In this document: piece by piece, positions 27,451 to 35,262 of the stretch
Position numbering within the stretch: the first letter of the stretch is position 1
Layout of the letters: each line of letters begins with the position of its first letter
From: CAYFZO01 sp965223735
Lineage (GTDB): Bacteria; Pseudomonadota; Gammaproteobacteria; Poriferisulfidales; Oxydemutatoraceae
Length of the DNA: 64,000 bases
Assembly: GCA_965223735.1 (NCBI GenBank)
Contig: OZ245010.1
Span: 1,302,001 to 1,366,000 of the forward strand
Direction: 5' to 3'
Notes under the pieces: model-generated
Databases searched by the model: none
The model's input: the letters and a program-made list of their open reading frames with translations, nothing else
Told to the model about the DNA's origin: nothing
Program-made: the position numbers and the translations under genes

Positions 27451-28755
27451 ATGAGTAAGAAACTGATGCGCTTGGCTCTGGCCTTGATGCTGACGGCGGC
27501 TCCGTTGTCCGCCATCGCCGGCATGGGTGCCGAGGAAAACATCAATATCTACGGCTGGCAGAACTGGTCGTATGAGTTTATTGATGCCGACAAAGGCCGA
27601 GAATATGACCGTTTGAGCAACAACGCCGCCAACATCGGCTTTATGGCGCACATGGACACCGGGATTGACGGCTTGCAAGTCGGCCTGCGTTGTGAGCAGT
27701 TCACCTACTGGGGCCGCCTGAACAACTATACCGGGTGGTGTAACCGTAATTCCAAGATCAGCCTGCGCCACGCGACGATGGGTGAGATCATGTTCGGCCA
27801 GTGGTTGTTGCCGTACAACGAAATCGTTGCCCAATGGATAGACCCGTTCTACGATGCCGGCGCCGATTCACACACCAGCATTATGGGTAATCTTGGTTTA
27901 GGAGGACTGGAATCGCTGTTCTACAACGGCAGTTTCAGCCACCCCGAGGACTTCACCAGCACTTTCGGCGTGCTCGCATTCAACCGCCGTCAGGAAGGTG
28001 TCGTTCAGTATGTCTGGCCGAACACGTCGGATATGGCTTCTCATGCCCGCGACGGCTTTCAGTTCCGCGTTGCAATGACTGAAGGTAGCGGTACTGATAA
28101 CCCTGAGGAAAAGGGCACCCAAGATCCACGCATCTGGTCAACCGGTGTGTCATGGCAGCAGAACCTCGCCAACGGCGGCCAAGTCTGGCTGGCTGCAGCT
28201 TATGAACAGCACGATGATTTGTGGTCAAATGGTCAACTTGATGAAGGTATCACTTGCGAAGAATCAGATGATAGCGCCTATCGTCTCGCTGGTCGTTATA
28301 TCCACGATTGGGGTAATGGTATGAAGACCCAATTGGGTGCTATGTACGAAGAGATAGAGTTTGAGGCTGACGCATGCGATGTTGCTGATAACGCAACGTA
28401 TATAGGCGGACCACTAATAAATACAGATATCGATGTTGAGCGCGATGCTTGGATGATTTCCGGCAAGCACTCGTTCGGCAATGGCTTCGACTTCCGTTTC
28501 TCGTATATGGATGCAGATGAGTGGGACTGCGATGTCAATACCTGCACTTCTGCGGAGGAAAAAGATACCGACGCCGAAGCCTACAACCTCGGCGTGTTCT
28601 ACACGATGCCGGCCGGCACCGAGTTGCGTTTGACGTATTCCGAAGTGGATAACGAGGATGCAGCTTCTTATGACTTCGGTATTAATGGTGGCGGTTCTCA
28701 GACAGGCGAAGACGTCGAAATGATCGCGGTGGGTATCGTCCACTGGTTCGACTGA
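27451..28755 (+). CDS. outer-membrane porin, right copy (expressed form)
   Basis: 434 residues from the ATG at 27451, preceded by AAGGGAG. Signal peptide MSKKLMRLALALMLTAAPLS with cleavage near AIAG. The mature sequence (GAEENINIYGWQNWSYEF) is a Gram-negative trimeric-type porin: alternating beta strands, acidic loops, C-terminal phenylalanine context VGIVHWFD. Cysteine pairs in loops (LRCEQF/GWCNRN, TCEES/DACD, DCDVNTC) may form disulfides. It has its own upstream region and terminator, and an inverted near-copy lies across the recombinase gene. Confidence 0.92.
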   Translation: MSKKLMRLALALMLTAAPLSAIAGMGAEENINIYGWQNWSYEFIDADKGREYDRLSNNAANIGFMAHMDTGIDGLQVGLRCEQFTYWGRLNNYTGWCNRNSKISLRHATMGEIMFGQWLLPYNEIVAQWIDPFYDAGADSHTSIMGNLGLGGLESLFYNGSFSHPEDFTSTFGVLAFNRRQEGVVQYVWPNTSDMASHARDGFQFRVAMTEGSGTDNPEEKGTQDPRIWSTGVSWQQNLANGGQVWLAAAYEQHDDLWSNGQLDEGITCEESDDSAYRLAGRYIHDWGNGMKTQLGAMYEEIEFEADACDVADNATYIGGPLINTDIDVERDAWMISGKHSFGNGFDFRFSYMDADEWDCDVNTCTSAEEKDTDAEAYNLGVFYTMPAGTELRLTYSEVDNEDAASYDFGINGGGSQTGEDVEMIAVGIVHWFD

Positions 28756-28844
28756 TCATCGACATTGTTTAGCCACGGACGGCTGAGGTGTCAGGACGAC
28801 GCAACATTTTCAAGCCGCCGCCTTTCCCGGGCGGCGGCTTTTTT
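27453..28844 (+). repeat. right arm of a ~1.4 kb inverted repeat
   Basis: Matches the left arm (24719-26152, minus strand) over the whole porin and through its terminator. The arms are separated by about 1.3 kb that holds the recombinase gene and the porin upstream region. Crossing over between arms would invert that centre and exchange the two porin bodies relative to the promoter. Confidence 0.85.
28812..28844 (+). terminator. intrinsic terminator of the right porin copy
   Basis: AAGCCGCCGCC and GGCGGCGGCTT pair in an 11-bp stem followed by six T residues. Same hairpin as after the left copy. Confidence 0.9.
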
Positions 28845-28858
28845 ATGTCCCGGAGATT

Positions 28859-29590
28859 TCAGCCGCTGTCTTTCTCACGCCGCCTTTCGGTGGCGCGGCG
28901 CGCGTATTTCCGCAGGACTTCCGTCACGCGGACGATCGGCACATCCCTGCGTATCGGGATGAACGTCGCGCCCTTGCGCGTCGTGTTCTTGTACGCCGCG
29001 ATCAGTTCCCTCTTGAGATCGGAAGGGTATTCGCCCAGATCGTGCAGCATCTTGCGCCTGACTGCGCCCTTGATCTCGATCTCGCGCCGTCCGAGGAAGA
29101 AATACTTGCGCTCGTACCTGCCGACGTCGAGACCCTTGAAATAAATGCGGTACCGCACGTCAGGGCAGACGCGGGTTCTGCCCTCAACCTCCGGGGTCTT
29201 GCCTGCCGAAAGACAGAACTTGCGCGTGTATTCGAGTTTCCTGGGTGTCAGCACGACGTCCCAACCGGCGATTGCGTTCTTTATGAAAAAGGTTTCTTCC
29301 TGTTGCGCACGACGTTTTTCAGCCTCGCGCACGGAGCGTTCAGAGGGGTCGTCGTACGCCTCGTAGCGTTTGCCGTCGTCGCGTCGCGAGGATGATCCGC
29401 CGCCGCAAAGTCTGGCGACCTGCTCGCGCGAAAACCCCTTGTCGAGATAGTACTCGACGTCGCTTTTCGAGCACGCCGCCTGCGCCTGTGTGCACAACAG
29501 CCACACGGCAAGCGGCAGAACTCCGCGCAACAGGCGGGTCGCGCTTGCGGTGTTCCATCTGGAATTGTCGGGAAATGTTCTGGTGGCCAT
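28859..29590 (-). CDS. secreted protein of unknown function
   Basis: 243 residues with a signal peptide (LLRGVLPLAVWLLCTQAQA) and a first mature segment ACSKSDVEYYLDKGFSREQVARLC, a motif found at the start of various exported hypothetical proteins. The middle (KRYEAYDDPSERSVREAEKRRAQQEE) is charged and probably helical; two more cysteines (KFC, RVC) follow and the C-terminus is very basic. Convergent with the right porin; the stop lies 14 bases past its terminator. No function can be assigned. Confidence 0.7.
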   Translation of the reverse strand: MATRTFPDNSRWNTASATRLLRGVLPLAVWLLCTQAQAACSKSDVEYYLDKGFSREQVARLCGGGSSSRRDDGKRYEAYDDPSERSVREAEKRRAQQEETFFIKNAIAGWDVVLTPRKLEYTRKFCLSAGKTPEVEGRTRVCPDVRYRIYFKGLDVGRYERKYFFLGRREIEIKGAVRRKMLHDLGEYPSDLKRELIAAYKNTTRKGATFIPIRRDVPIVRVTEVLRKYARRATERRREKDSG

Positions 29591-29736
29591 GCTGTTTTCG
29601 GTGCCGATATTAGCACAGCCGCAACGGGTCTCCCGCGGGGGAAACCCCTCACAGTGGCGAGTCAGCGCAACGCGGAATCGGGCACGGCGAATGGTTCAGC
29701 AACGGCTGAACGGCACAGGCGACGGATGTGTGATTT

Positions 29737-30198
29737 TCACAAAATTTTCACTAACAGCGCCAGTGTAGTAGCTAAAGTGCCTGTCAGGATAACCACCATT
29801 GTCGGTATCCAGGTTTTTAACTGATCAAATTTTTGATCAAACCTATCTATCATTGCCATTTGGAGTTTCCTCAGATCGTCCTTGGTTGCCATGTTGGCTT
29901 CAATCCTGGCGAACCTTTCTTGCGTCTCATCCCTGAACGCCATGTTGGCCTCGATTTTGGCGAACCTTTCTTGCATCTCATCCCTGGTCGCCATGTTGGC
30001 TTCGATTTTGGCGAACCTTTTCTGCATCTCTTCCCTGAGTGCCGCCATGTTGGCCTCGACCTTGGCGAACCTTTCTCGTGTCTCATCCCTGAACTCCGAG
30101 AACTCATGCTTGGTGACAAGATCCGCCATCACCTCGGTCAAGGCTTTGGTTTGTTCGTCTGAAAAGTCGGTCTGGCTCAATGTGTGCGCCTGCTTCAT
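29737..30198 (-). CDS. membrane-anchored coiled-coil protein (DUF1640/CCDC90-like)
   Basis: 153 residues. A long coiled coil is built from four near-identical 17-18-residue units of the type RFAKIEANMATRDEMQE, then a C-terminal membrane helix (TWIPTMVVILTGTLATTLALLVKIL). This layout resembles DUF1640 proteins related to mitochondrial CCDC90/MCUR1, whose bacterial role is unknown. The unit number may vary between strains because the DNA repeats are nearly identical. Flanked by unrelated genes, so context gives no hint. Confidence 0.75.
   Translation of the reverse strand: MKQAHTLSQTDFSDEQTKALTEVMADLVTKHEFSEFRDETRERFAKVEANMAALREEMQKRFAKIEANMATRDEMQERFAKIEANMAFRDETQERFARIEANMATKDDLRKLQMAMIDRFDQKFDQLKTWIPTMVVILTGTLATTLALLVKIL
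29866..30072 (-). repeat. four tandem 51-54-bp repeats inside the coiled-coil gene
   Basis: Four consecutive units, three of 51 bp and one of 54 bp, encode the repeating coiled-coil segment RFAK(V/I)EANMA. The DNA of the units is highly alike (repeated GAACCTTTCTTGC and GCCATGTTGGC on the plus strand). Confidence 0.85.
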
Positions 30199-30496
30199 CT
30201 GGCTTGGTTCATTATGAATACGATTTTGCGTGATTATCTCCTGAAGGTCAAAAATTCAAGGGTTTAACGAGCAGGCAGATTTAATGCCGGATAGAAAAGC
30301 AATGGCGCAGACGAGCAACCGAACGGTAGCTATTTCCCGATAAACGGAGTTATTTACGCAACCATGCGGGTTTCCGCTTGGCAATGCACTTTGGATCCGC
30401 CCGCATTTTTGACGGTAAAAGCGCGGGGCATAAGAACGCCGCCCTTCAGGACGGCGTGTGAAAGACAGCGGTTGAGATTTTACAGTCGCACCGCGT
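30199..30496. other. intergenic region after gpmI
   Basis: Nearly 300 bases without a gene. Holds a hairpin at 30436-30457 and, next to it, AAAAGCGCGGGGCATAAGA at 30417-30435, which recurs with two mismatches at 38247-38265. Confidence 0.5.
30417..30457 (-). terminator. gpmI terminator or IS200/IS605-type end remnant
   Basis: On the minus strand, ACGCCGTCC and GGGCGGCGT pair with one mismatch around a four-base loop, about 40 bases after the gpmI stop, followed by TTCTTATGCC. It may simply terminate gpmI. However, the adjoining CGCGGGG-ATAAGA block recurs at 38247-38265 beside an element related to the tnpB left end, and such hairpins are typical of IS200/IS605 ends. Confidence 0.45.
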
Positions 30497-32050
30497 TCAT
30501 TCCCTGACGATCACCGACGGCGCTTCCATCTCCTCAGGTATTTCGAGTCCCATCAGTTCGAGGACGGTTGGCGCGATGCTGCTGATGTTGCAGCCGCTCG
30601 CGAGGCGATGGCTTTGTCCATCGACGATCAGGCAGGGCACCGGGTTCATCGTGTGCTTCGTGTTCGGCTGTTGGGTGTTGGGGTCGAGCATCTCGTCGCA
30701 GTTGCCATGATCGGCGGTGATCACCACCGACCAGCCGTGTTCAATGGCGGCATCCACGATGCGGCCGGTTTCGCAGTCCACGGTTTCCACCGCCTTGATG
30801 ATCGGGTCGGGCACGGCGGTGTGTCCGACCATGTCGGTGTTGGCGAAGTTCACGACGACGAAGGCGTATTCCGGTTGCGACAGCGCCGCGATCACCGCGT
30901 CGGCGACCGCGTGCGCGCTCATTTCGGGCTGGAGGTCGTAGGTCGCCACTTTCGGCGATGGAATCAGCTTGCGTTTCTCGCCGGGCAACGGGTCCTCGTT
31001 ACCGCCGTTGAAGAAGAAAGTCACGTGCGGATATTTCTCGGTTTCGGCGCAGTGAAATTGCTTGAGTCCGGAGTCGCTGATGATTTTCGTCAGCGTGGTC
31101 TTCGGGCGCACCGGCGCGATCGCCACCAGGCACGGGAAGGATCTGTCCACCTCGGTCATCGTGGTGACGTTCAGCACCGGTGCGCCGCCGCGATCAAAGC
31201 CGTCAAACGTCGGCAATGCCAGAGCACCCACCAGCTGTCGCGGACGGTCGTTGCGGAAGTTGAACAGGATGATGTGATCGTCGGCGTCGAGCGCGTGCGC
31301 CGCCGGCAACACGCACGGCTCGATGAACTCGTCGCCGGCGCCCGTCGCATACGCGGCTTCAATGGCTTCGGTCGCCGATCGGCGCGTGATGCCTTCGCCG
31401 AATGCGACCGCGCGCCAGGCTTTTCCGGTGCGTTCCCAGCGCTTGTCGCGGTCCATTGCGTAATAGCGTCCCATCAGCGTCGCCGTCGTGCCGTCCGCAC
31501 ACTTCAGTTGCGGTTCAATGCGTTCGATGAACTGCATCGCGTTTTGCGGCGACGTGTCGCGTCCGTCGGTGATCGCGTGCAGTATGGGCGGCACTTCCTG
31601 CCGGCGGCACATCTCAATCATCGCTTCGAGGTGATTGATGTGTGAATGGACGCCGCCGTCGGAAACCAGTCCCAGCAGGTGTACCGGGCGTTTCGCTTCT
31701 TTGGTTTTTTTCAGCGTGTAGATCAGCGAGGGGTTTTCGAAAAAAGCTTCGGACTTGATCTCGTTGTTGATGCGCACCAGATCCTGTTCAACGACACAGC
31801 CGCAGCCCATCGTAATGTGCCCGACTTCGGAATTGCCGATCTGTCCGGCGGGTAGCCCCACCGCGGGGCCGGAGGCTTCGAGCAGCGTGTGCGAATAACG
31901 CGCGAACAACTCGTTGAGGTGCGGTGTGTCGGCGAGGTGCACGGCATTGTTGGGCTTGCTCGGGCTGATGCCGAAGCCGTCCAGGATCACCAACATCGTG
32001 CGTTGCACCGGCGCTGGCACGCTGGAGGCGGGGGGGGTGTTCACCGGCAA
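30497..32050 (-). CDS. gpmI: 2,3-bisphosphoglycerate-independent phosphoglycerate mutase
   Basis: 517 residues, normal length for the Mn-dependent alkaline-phosphatase-like enzyme interconverting 3- and 2-phosphoglycerate. The metal Asp in VILDGFG and the phosphorylated Ser74 in IGNSEVGH are present, as are GRYYAMDRDKRW, FNFRNDRPRQL, NFANTDMVGHT and ITADHGNCDEM with the remaining metal ligands. It follows tatC by 54 bases on the same strand. Confidence 0.96.
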   Translation of the reverse strand: MPVNTPPASSVPAPVQRTMLVILDGFGISPSKPNNAVHLADTPHLNELFARYSHTLLEASGPAVGLPAGQIGNSEVGHITMGCGCVVEQDLVRINNEIKSEAFFENPSLIYTLKKTKEAKRPVHLLGLVSDGGVHSHINHLEAMIEMCRRQEVPPILHAITDGRDTSPQNAMQFIERIEPQLKCADGTTATLMGRYYAMDRDKRWERTGKAWRAVAFGEGITRRSATEAIEAAYATGAGDEFIEPCVLPAAHALDADDHIILFNFRNDRPRQLVGALALPTFDGFDRGGAPVLNVTTMTEVDRSFPCLVAIAPVRPKTTLTKIISDSGLKQFHCAETEKYPHVTFFFNGGNEDPLPGEKRKLIPSPKVATYDLQPEMSAHAVADAVIAALSQPEYAFVVVNFANTDMVGHTAVPDPIIKAVETVDCETGRIVDAAIEHGWSVVITADHGNCDEMLDPNTQQPNTKHTMNPVPCLIVDGQSHRLASGCNISSIAPTVLELMGLEIPEEMEAPSVIVRE

Positions 32051-32104
32051 TTTCCAGTCACGGGTTCAACGGTGCAGGTATCATCGCCGCCGCGCGTGTT
32101 TTTT

Positions 32105-32878
32105 TCAAGATGCGGGGTCGGGTTTATCGGCACTTTCGTCCTTCACTGTATTGAACTTCATCAGCCGCGTCAGCAGCAGGCCCGTCTCAAACAGGAACCA
32201 CACCGGGATCGCCAGCAGGATCTGCGAGACGATGTCGGGCGGCGTCAGCACCATGCCGACGACAAAGGCGCCGACGATGACGTAGGGACGCTTGGCAGCG
32301 AGCTGCGCGGGAGTCGTCGCCCCCGTTTTGACCAGCAGCACGGTGAGCACCGGCACCTCAAACGCGAGGCCGAACGCGATAAAGATCTTGACGACAAAGT
32401 CGAGATAGCGGCTGATGTCGGTCATCACCGTCACGCCCGTCGGCGCGACCGCGTTGAAAAAGGCGAACATCAGCGGAAATGCGACAAAGTAGGCGAACGC
32501 CATGCCGATGTAGAACAACGCGGTGCTGGAGATCATCAGCGGCAGCATCAAGTGCTGCTCCCGGCGGTACAGGCCGGGCGCGACGAACGCCCAGACCTGG
32601 TAGAACACGTACGGCAATGCCGCGATCAGCGCCACCAGCAGCGTCAGTTTGAACGGTGTCAGGAACGGCGACGCCACTTCTATCGCCACCATCGAACTGC
32701 CCTGCGGCAGGTGTTTGATCAACGGCGCCGACAGGTATTCATAAAGTGCGTTGGCGAAAGGAAACAGCCCGATAAAGACTACGCCGACGCCGATGAAGAT
32801 CCGTAGCAGGCGGGTGCGCAGTTCGGTCAGATGTGAGAGGAGGCCGGTTTCCTCTGCGGGTTCAGGTGTTTTGGCCAC
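32105..32878 (-). CDS. tatC: Sec-independent protein translocase subunit TatC
   Basis: 257 residues, six membrane helices. TatC binds the twin-arginine signal peptide. Family signatures: LLSHLTELRTRLLRI at the cytoplasmic N-terminus with the key Glu, PFLTPFKLTLLVALIAALPYVFYQVWAFVAPGLY, and the F-A-G-type VAFPLMFAFF region. It overlaps tatB by 17 bases. Confidence 0.96.
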   Translation of the reverse strand: MAKTPEPAEETGLLSHLTELRTRLLRIFIGVGVVFIGLFPFANALYEYLSAPLIKHLPQGSSMVAIEVASPFLTPFKLTLLVALIAALPYVFYQVWAFVAPGLYRREQHLMLPLMISSTALFYIGMAFAYFVAFPLMFAFFNAVAPTGVTVMTDISRYLDFVVKIFIAFGLAFEVPVLTVLLVKTGATTPAQLAAKRPYVIVGAFVVGMVLTPPDIVSQILLAIPVWFLFETGLLLTRLMKFNTVKDESADKPDPAS

Positions 32879-33230
32879 GGTTGTCGTCGTCGGAGGGGGT
32901 GTCGGCCTCGAAACGGCCGCGCTCGATCTGTTCGTCCATCGCTTTGACCAGCGGGTCGAGACTGCGTGTCTCGTGCTCGATGTCCGAACCGGTCTGCTTC
33001 AGATCTGATTGCAGTTTTTCCATTTCCTCGCGCGGTGCGGCAATGGTCTTTTGCAGGTCTTCCGTGTCGAGTTCCTGCGACAGGTCGTGCTTGAAATTGG
33101 CCGCCAGGCGTTTGATCTGACCGACCCAGCGTCCGGCCTGTGCCGCCAGTTGCGGCAACCGCTCCGGCCCCACGACCAGCAGCGCCACGAACATGATCAG
33201 CGTCAGTTCCCAGAAGCCGAAAGTGGGCAT
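32862..33230 (-). CDS. tatB: Sec-independent protein translocase subunit TatB
   Basis: 122 residues: FGFWELTLIMFVALLVVGPERLPQLA with the conserved Glu in the membrane helix and the GPERLP hinge, then an amphipathic helix and a charged tail. TatB partners TatC in the receptor complex for folded proteins. Confidence 0.95.
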   Translation of the reverse strand: MPTFGFWELTLIMFVALLVVGPERLPQLAAQAGRWVGQIKRLAANFKHDLSQELDTEDLQKTIAAPREEMEKLQSDLKQTGSDIEHETRSLDPLVKAMDEQIERGRFEADTPSDDDNRGQNT

Positions 33231-33239
33231 TGCGGACGC

Positions 33240-33440
33240 TCAGCGAACGTCGTCTTTGTCCGCAAGCTTTTGTTGCTTGTCGTCAGAAGACGTTTTTCCG
33301 CCCTCGTCTTCGCTCATCGACTTTCTGAAACTCTTGATCGAACTGCCGAGATCGGAACCCAGGTTGCGCAGCTTCTTGGTGCCGAACAGCAGGATTACGA
33401 TCACCAGGATTAAAAGTATTTGTAAAGGGCCCCACGTCAT
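33240..33440 (-). CDS. tatA: Sec-independent protein translocase subunit TatA
   Basis: 66 residues: membrane helix WGPLQILLILVIVILLFGTKKLRNLGSDLGSSIKSFRKSM with the FGTKKLR hinge and amphipathic helix, then an acidic/basic tail. TatA oligomers form the translocation path. The hisE-tatA spacing typical of gammaproteobacteria is interrupted here by a tnpB gene. A TATAAT on the minus strand (33486-33491), inside the 3' end of tnpB, could be the tatA -10 box. Confidence 0.95.
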   Translation of the reverse strand: MTWGPLQILLILVIVILLFGTKKLRNLGSDLGSSIKSFRKSMSEDEGGKTSSDDKQQKLADKDDVR

Positions 33441-33460
33441 TTTGGTTTTTCCTCGTTAAA

Positions 33461-34720
33461 TCACATCATGCGCTTTTTGAGGGGAATTATATACTTAAAA
33501 TCTACAAAGACTTCAGTATCCATTTGACGCTTCACAGGCCGGCTAACACCGCCACCTCCACGTCCAGCTGCCCCATTCCCAAAGGCCAAGATATTCAACG
33601 CGGCATTGATATCCGCGTTGTCCCGATGAGTGCACTTCACGCACTCGAAAACCGATTGCGACTTTCTGTTCGCCGCATCTACATGCCCGCAGGCATGGCA
33701 GGTCCGGCTGGTGTAGGCCGGCGACACCTTCACCACCGTCGCCTTGTACGACAGACATTGCTCCGGCTTGTACCAGCCTGTCGCCAATATCCCGCGGTTC
33801 AAACTGCTCTTCTGCCTGACGTTCATACCCGGGCTGTCCATCGTCCCTTTCGCGCTTGCCGTCATTCCCTTCGTATTCAGGTCTTCCAGATAGACCACGT
33901 CATAGTGCTTGGAAATCTCCCTTGAGACCTGATGGCACCAGTTGGTACGCGCTTGGGTGATCTTCGCCGCCGTCTTTTGTGCCCGCCGCCGCGCCCGCAG
34001 ATAGCGACCTGATGCTTTGCGCTTTTCTTGTCTGCTGCCGCAATTACGCCCGGCCATCATCCTTTGATAACGCCGCTTCCTCGCTTCCAGTTTCTCTACA
34101 TTCGGCGAGCGGTAAATTGTCCCGTCCGCCAGCGCCACCTGCGCGACATTCCGGTCGATACCGACCTCTGTTGGGATATGCGGCAAAGCCGCTTCCTGTT
34201 CCATCTCATACACCAGATACGCATACCAGTCGCCGTGCCCGTTCTTGATGGTGCCGTACACCGCCCTTGCATAGGGATACGGGTTATGGCCGACGAGCCT
34301 CACCCGCCCGATTTTCTGCACGTGCAACCATTCGCCGTTGAGTTTGAACGTCCCTGTAGTCAATGGAATGCTTGCAGGTGAAGTGTAACGTCTCTTGAAC
34401 TTCGGCAAGCCGCCCTGCTTTTTATAAAACTTCCTGTAATTTATCTCTATTGCTTTAAGGGGCGCCCTGACAATGGTGCATGAGTATTCATTCAGCCACG
34501 GATCCGTTTTGCGCAGGTTGGTAAAACGCTTATACAGCGAGTATGCCCGGGGATCACATTGGCCGTAAAACACATACTCATCCCTCAATACACCGACAAA
34601 GTGATTCCACACATAACGGCAGGCGCCGGCCGTCGCCCACAACTTCCTCGCTTTCGCGCGGGTTTGAGGATGTATCCTGTATCGGGTTGTTCTATGTGCT
34701 TTCATTAGTCTGTTTAGCAT
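33461..34720 (-). CDS. tnpB: TnpB, RNA-guided nuclease of an IS200/IS605-type element
   Basis: 419 residues from the ATG at 34720 (ATG 34705, MKAHRTTRYRI, is an alternative). Complete OrfB layout: N-terminal HTH region (RYRIHPQTRAKARKLWATAGACRYVWNH), WED-like core, RuvC-I Asp in GIDRNVAQVAL, RuvC-II Glu in VVYLEDLNTKGM, zinc ribbon TCHACGHVDAANR...FECVKC, and RuvC-III Asp in RDNADINAALNIL. Catalytic residues are all present, so it may be an active omega-RNA-guided nuclease. No tnpA is present, so the element cannot move on its own. It separates hisE from tatA. A guide RNA would be expected from the 3' end of this gene. Confidence 0.92.
   Translation of the reverse strand: MLNRLMKAHRTTRYRIHPQTRAKARKLWATAGACRYVWNHFVGVLRDEYVFYGQCDPRAYSLYKRFTNLRKTDPWLNEYSCTIVRAPLKAIEINYRKFYKKQGGLPKFKRRYTSPASIPLTTGTFKLNGEWLHVQKIGRVRLVGHNPYPYARAVYGTIKNGHGDWYAYLVYEMEQEAALPHIPTEVGIDRNVAQVALADGTIYRSPNVEKLEARKRRYQRMMAGRNCGSRQEKRKASGRYLRARRRAQKTAAKITQARTNWCHQVSREISKHYDVVYLEDLNTKGMTASAKGTMDSPGMNVRQKSSLNRGILATGWYKPEQCLSYKATVVKVSPAYTSRTCHACGHVDAANRKSQSVFECVKCTHRDNADINAALNILAFGNGAAGRGGGGVSRPVKRQMDTEVFVDFKYIIPLKKRMM
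33482..33494 (-). repeat. 13-bp repeat, right side of tnpB
   Basis: GGGAATTATATAC on the plus strand; its exact inverted copy is at 34736-34748 on the other side of tnpB. IS200/IS605 elements normally have no terminal inverted repeats, so this may be incidental or reflect shared promoter-like sequence (both contain TATAAT). Confidence 0.6.
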
Positions 34721-34735
34721 GATGTGTGGATTTTT

Positions 34736-34830
34736 GTATATAATTCCCTTTTTGAGCGCCTGTTGCGTTGCGAAAATGCTTCCGCTGCTCATTTGTCGGC
34801 ATGTAAACTGCGCTGCGGGTCATTTCCGCG
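34736..34830 (-). repeat. left-end region of the tnpB element (repeat copy A)
   Basis: Upstream of tnpB. Starts with the 13-bp inverted repeat GTATATAATTCCC, then contains on the minus strand GAGCAGCGGAAGCATTTTCGC...GGCGCTC, a hairpin-forming segment that is clearly related to 38298-38340. Stem positions differ in a pairing-preserving way between copies, supporting a structured nucleic acid recognised by the transposition machinery. Confidence 0.55.
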
Positions 34831-34891
34831 CCTTGCATCCATCTCAAGAAGCGCATGATAACGGGAAGCGGCTTTTGGCAGGAATAACCAC

Positions 34892-35212
34892 TCACTTGTT
34901 TCGGTCTTTCTTTTCTTGCAAGCCCGACGTCCCGAATCTCCTTTCCAGTTCGTTGAGCACTGCGTCAACGCCGACGTTGCGGTGTGCCAGCAGCACCTGG
35001 CAGTGGAACCACAGGTCGGCAATTTCGCACGCAAGCCGCGTATCGTCTTCTCCGGCGCCGGCGGCGACCACCTCGGCCGCTTCCTCGCTGACTTTGTCGA
35101 GAATCGCCGGCGTGCCCTGCCGGTACAGCGAGGCGGCGTAGGAGTCCCGCGCCGGCGCCGCTTTGCGCTCGTGCAGGGCCGAGTCTATGCGTTCGAGAAT
35201 ATGCGGGTTCAT
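34892..35212 (-). CDS. hisE: phosphoribosyl-ATP pyrophosphatase
   Basis: 106 residues from MNPHILERID (upstream in-frame ATGs at 35236 and 35245 are possible). Second step of histidine synthesis, hydrolysing PR-ATP to PR-AMP. The MazG-like signatures SYAASLYRQG, ILDKVSEEAAEVVAA and EIADLWFHCQVLL carry the acidic metal-binding residues. It follows hisF on the same strand; the cyclohydrolase gene hisI that often stands between them is absent from this window. Confidence 0.95.
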   Translation of the reverse strand: MNPHILERIDSALHERKAAPARDSYAASLYRQGTPAILDKVSEEAAEVVAAGAGEDDTRLACEIADLWFHCQVLLAHRNVGVDAVLNELERRFGTSGLQEKKDRNK

Positions 35213-35262
35213 CTTTGATTGACCTCGGTCGCTCATTATACGCAATTCAACGGGCGCAGGCG

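Noticed and set aside
29866..30072. CRISPR array
   Set aside because: Repeats are contiguous, in frame and encode a coiled coil; no spacers.
31889..32806. 305-codon plus-strand frame opposite gpmI and tatC
   Set aside because: Gln/Arg/His-rich shadow of secure genes.
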